Assembly (NCBI GenBank): GCA_022866645.1
Contig: JALHUQ010000014.1
Span: 1-9,789 of the forward strand
Direction: 5' to 3'
From: Woeseiaceae bacterium
GTDB taxonomy: Bacteria > Pseudomonadota > Gammaproteobacteria > Steroidobacterales > Woeseiaceae
Length of the DNA stretch: 9,789 nucleotides
Both the position numbers and the translations under genes were made by a program. Below the pieces are notes generated by a model. It saw nothing but the letters and a program-made list of their open reading frames with translations. It searched no databases and was not told where the DNA came from. Positions 7,729-9,789 of the stretch are shown in pieces. How positions within the stretch are numbered: the first letter of the stretch is position 1; the number at the start of each line of letters is the position of its first letter.

Positions 7729-9291
7729 ATGAAAATCACGTCGTTGCTGTTGGCGACGCTCGCGCTGTTCCTGACATCGGTGAGCTGGTCGGCAGACGAA
7801 CGCCTGACCGATCTGGAGCAGCAAGGCAAACTCGTCTATACAGCTGGCGAGTCCGCATCCGGAGCACCGATTACTGCCGTGGTTTCGCGAGGCGCTACGC
7901 CTATCCCCGCGTCGATCCTGCCGTGCAGCGGCTGTCATGGCGACGACGGCGCCGGTCGACCCGAGGGCGGCGTTGTTCCCACGGATATCAGTTGGCAGAA
8001 TCTGGTTTCGAGTTACGGCCACAAGCATTCCTACGGACGCTCACACCCGGCATTTGATGAACCGGGCATCGCGGCTGCGGTCTTGCAGGGAGTTGACCCG
8101 GCGGGCAATGAACTCGACATGGCCATGCCACGCTACGCGATACCAGCCGACGACATGACGGCGCTGATTGCGTATCTCAAGCGCATCGCAACGGACTACG
8201 ACCCGGGGGTGACGGGGGAAGTCATTCGAGTCGGCACTCTATTGCCGACAGCGGGAAATCTGGCGGTCATGGGCAACGCCATGCGCAGTGTAATCGAGGC
8301 CAGTTTCGCCGATATCAATGCCGGTGGAGGCATACATGGCCGCAAGCTTGAACTCGTTGTTGCCGAGTATGATAACGATCCGGTGCGCAGTCTCTGGAAT
8401 GTCCGGGATCTGGTGCAACAGGATCCCGTGTTCGCAATGGTTGGTGGCTTCACTGCGGGCCTGGCGATACAGCTTTCGGACCTCGCCGAAGAGCTTGAAA
8501 TACCCATGGTAGGTCCTTTCTCACAGGCGCCGCGCGAAGGCAACGGTCTGGAGCGCCACAGTTTCTATCTCGCGAGTGGAATTGAACAGCAAGTCGCCGT
8601 ACTGGTTCGTCACAGCGTATCTAAAGGCGACAAGGTCGCGGTCGTTCATCCTGCCGACTCTACCTATAACGATATCGTGGCCCGGGTACGTTCTGAGACG
8701 AAGAAAATCACCAACGAAGATGCGATCTCAATCAGCTACTCGCCGCCTCTCATCGATGTCGTCGACGTAGCCCAAACCCTGCAGAGCATGGGCGTCGATG
8801 CCATCGTCTTTCTGGGCCCAGCCAAAGAACTCAAACGGCTCGCGAGCGAATGTCAAACACAGGCGTATGCGCCGAACCTCCTGTTTCCAGGCGTATTCGC
8901 CGGTCAGGACCTGTTTGAAATTGATGACGATTTTGCGGGCCAGGTGATGATCGGTTACTCGTCGATTCCCGCTGATCATACCGCGGAGGGCGTGCAGGCT
9001 TTTGAGGCCCTGCATGCAAAACACCAGCTTGGCTACGAGTTCAGCACTGCGCAGATTTCATCGTATGTTGCGACACAGGTGTTTGCCGAAGGTCTGAAAC
9101 GGGCCGGACGTAATATAAGCCGCGAAAAATTATTGATGGCGCTTGAGAGTCTGGCCGACTTTCAGCCGGGGCTGCTGCCGCCCATCAGTTACAACCGCAG
9201 TCGCCGCATAGGCGCTTTCGGTGCTTACGTCATGTTGCTGGACCTTGAAACAAAACAACTGAAACAGGTCAGCAACTGGATATCGCTGTAG
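7729..9291 (+). CDS. Fusion of cytochrome c and type I periplasmic solute-binding protein
   Basis: This 520-residue protein has a signal peptide (about residues 1-21, SVSWS before ADE). Residues about 25-155 form a monohaem cytochrome c domain, with CSGCH at 66-70 and a likely axial Met at M133 in AMPRY, before the final helix MTALIAYLKRI. A His-rich segment (H98, H100, H106) lies between. Residues about 165-515 match the type I periplasmic binding proteins of the Leu/Ile/Val (Peripla_BP_6) kind, beginning IRVGTLLPTAG and including INAGGGIHGRKLELV. No ABC permease or ATPase is visible, so it may be a redox-linked sensor or carrier rather than a transport subunit. Its ATG is 9 bases after the SCO stop, with only a weak Shine-Dalgarno (GGA), which suggests coupled translation. 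The ligand is unknown. Both domain calls are strong; their joint function is not. Confidence 0.5.
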   Translation: MKITSLLLATLALFLTSVSWSADERLTDLEQQGKLVYTAGESASGAPITAVVSRGATPIPASILPCSGCHGDDGAGRPEGGVVPTDISWQNLVSSYGHKHSYGRSHPAFDEPGIAAAVLQGVDPAGNELDMAMPRYAIPADDMTALIAYLKRIATDYDPGVTGEVIRVGTLLPTAGNLAVMGNAMRSVIEASFADINAGGGIHGRKLELVVAEYDNDPVRSLWNVRDLVQQDPVFAMVGGFTAGLAIQLSDLAEELEIPMVGPFSQAPREGNGLERHSFYLASGIEQQVAVLVRHSVSKGDKVAVVHPADSTYNDIVARVRSETKKITNEDAISISYSPPLIDVVDVAQTLQSMGVDAIVFLGPAKELKRLASECQTQAYAPNLLFPGVFAGQDLFEIDDDFAGQVMIGYSSIPADHTAEGVQAFEALHAKHQLGYEFSTAQISSYVATQVFAEGLKRAGRNISREKLLMALESLADFQPGLLPPISYNRSRRIGAFGAYVMLLDLETKQLKQVSNWISL

Positions 9292-9320
9292 CGCTAAGCG
9301 CAGCTGAAGAGGAAAGAACG

Positions 9321-9789
9321 ATGTTTAGAAAAGGATTGACTGGATTGGTAATGGTGTTCATGGCGACTGCGGCAAGTGCACAGGGCTTCGGTCCGGCCGT
9401 GACGATTAACGGAGTTGAGATTCCGCGCGCCAAAGTGCAGGCGCAAACAGACCATCTTGTTAACCAGCGGGGACTCGGATCCGGGGGTATCACGCAGCCG
9501 GGCGCTTATCAGAAAATTCAGGAAGAGGTAGTCGAACAAGTCGTGGTGCAAGAATTGTTGTGGCAGGAAGCACAACGCCGCGGCATCGTAGTCGAAGACG
9601 CAGTGGTTGAAGCAGAACTTCAGCAATTGAAGAACAACTTTGACTCCGAAATGGCATTCAATTTCAAGATCGAGGAAGGCGGATTCACGGAGGAGTCATT
9701 TCGCGAGAACATTCGTCAGCAGATGTCCGTGCAAAACATGATTTCGAACGACATCGCCGCGAAGGTCGTCGTGGACGATGCTGCAATCA
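9321..9789 (+). CDS. SurA/PpiC-type periplasmic chaperone or prolyl isomerase (3' partial)
   Basis: The first 156 codons are visible and the frame is still open at the right edge. AGAGGA (9308-9313) lies 7 bases before the ATG. A signal peptide ends at ATAASA, before QGF. The next stretch (VTINGVEIPRAKVQ) and the long helical part (QEEVVEQVVVQELLWQEAQ onward) match the N-terminal chaperone domain of SurA and related proteins. A parvulin domain would be expected further on but lies outside the window, so isomerase activity cannot be confirmed. Such proteins fold or escort exported proteins in the periplasm. Its place, 29 bases after the cytochrome fusion gene, suggests it serves the same system, possibly the very large oxidase. 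Confidence 0.5.
   Translation, partial: MFRKGLTGLVMVFMATAASAQGFGPAVTINGVEIPRAKVQAQTDHLVNQRGLGSGGITQPGAYQKIQEEVVEQVVVQELLWQEAQRRGIVVEDAVVEAELQQLKNNFDSEMAFNFKIEEGGFTEESFRENIRQQMSVQNMISNDIAAKVVVDDAAI

Noticed and set aside
9291..9301. Palindrome GCGCTAAGCGC after the cytochrome fusion gene
   Set aside because: The arms are 5 bases with a 1-base centre, so it cannot form a stable hairpin, and it overlaps the stop codon. It could be a chance match.

Overview
The window holds one co-directional run of six genes on the + strand, cut at both ends. It looks like an operon for a large secreted multicopper oxidase and its accessory periplasmic proteins. Every gene whose N-terminus is visible starts with a signal peptide. 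Gaps between genes are small: 146, -4, 4, 9 and 29 bases. GC-rich codon use, Sec signal peptides, SCO/SenC proteins, a CXXCH cytochrome c and a SurA-like chaperone point to a Gram-negative proteobacterium, most likely gammaproteobacterial. The species cannot be read from the sequence. I see no mobile elements, tRNA or rRNA genes, CRISPR arrays or phage genes.

Layout. (1) Positions 2-4354 hold the C-terminal 1450 residues of a giant MnxG/McoA-like multicopper oxidase; its start lies left of the window. (2) Positions 4355-4500 are an intercistronic region with an 11-bp GC-rich hairpin flanked by an imperfect direct repeat, ending in a strong Shine-Dalgarno. (3) Positions 4501-6498 encode a secreted YVTN/cytochrome-d1-type beta-propeller followed by Ig-like (YtkA-like) domains, starting at GTG. 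(4) Positions 6495-7145 and 7150-7719 encode two different SCO1/SenC copper chaperones in tandem, both with complete CxxxC + His copper sites. (5) Positions 7729-9291 encode a fusion of a monohaem cytochrome c with a type I periplasmic solute-binding protein, with no ABC permease or ATPase nearby. (6) From 9321 to the right edge lies the start of a SurA/PpiC-type periplasmic chaperone or prolyl isomerase.

How they may work together (inference). The large oxidase would oxidise an extracellular or periplasmic substrate, with Mn(II) the obvious candidate by similarity to MnxG/McoA. The SCO pair would deliver copper, the SurA-like protein would help fold or export the large protein, and the propeller and cytochrome/solute-binding proteins would act as scaffold, redox partner or substrate sensor. 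None of the roles after the oxidase and copper chaperones is proven by sequence. The most unusual parts are the cytochrome c/solute-binding fusion and the oxidase's internally duplicated cupredoxin pair, whose second copy has lost copper ligands.
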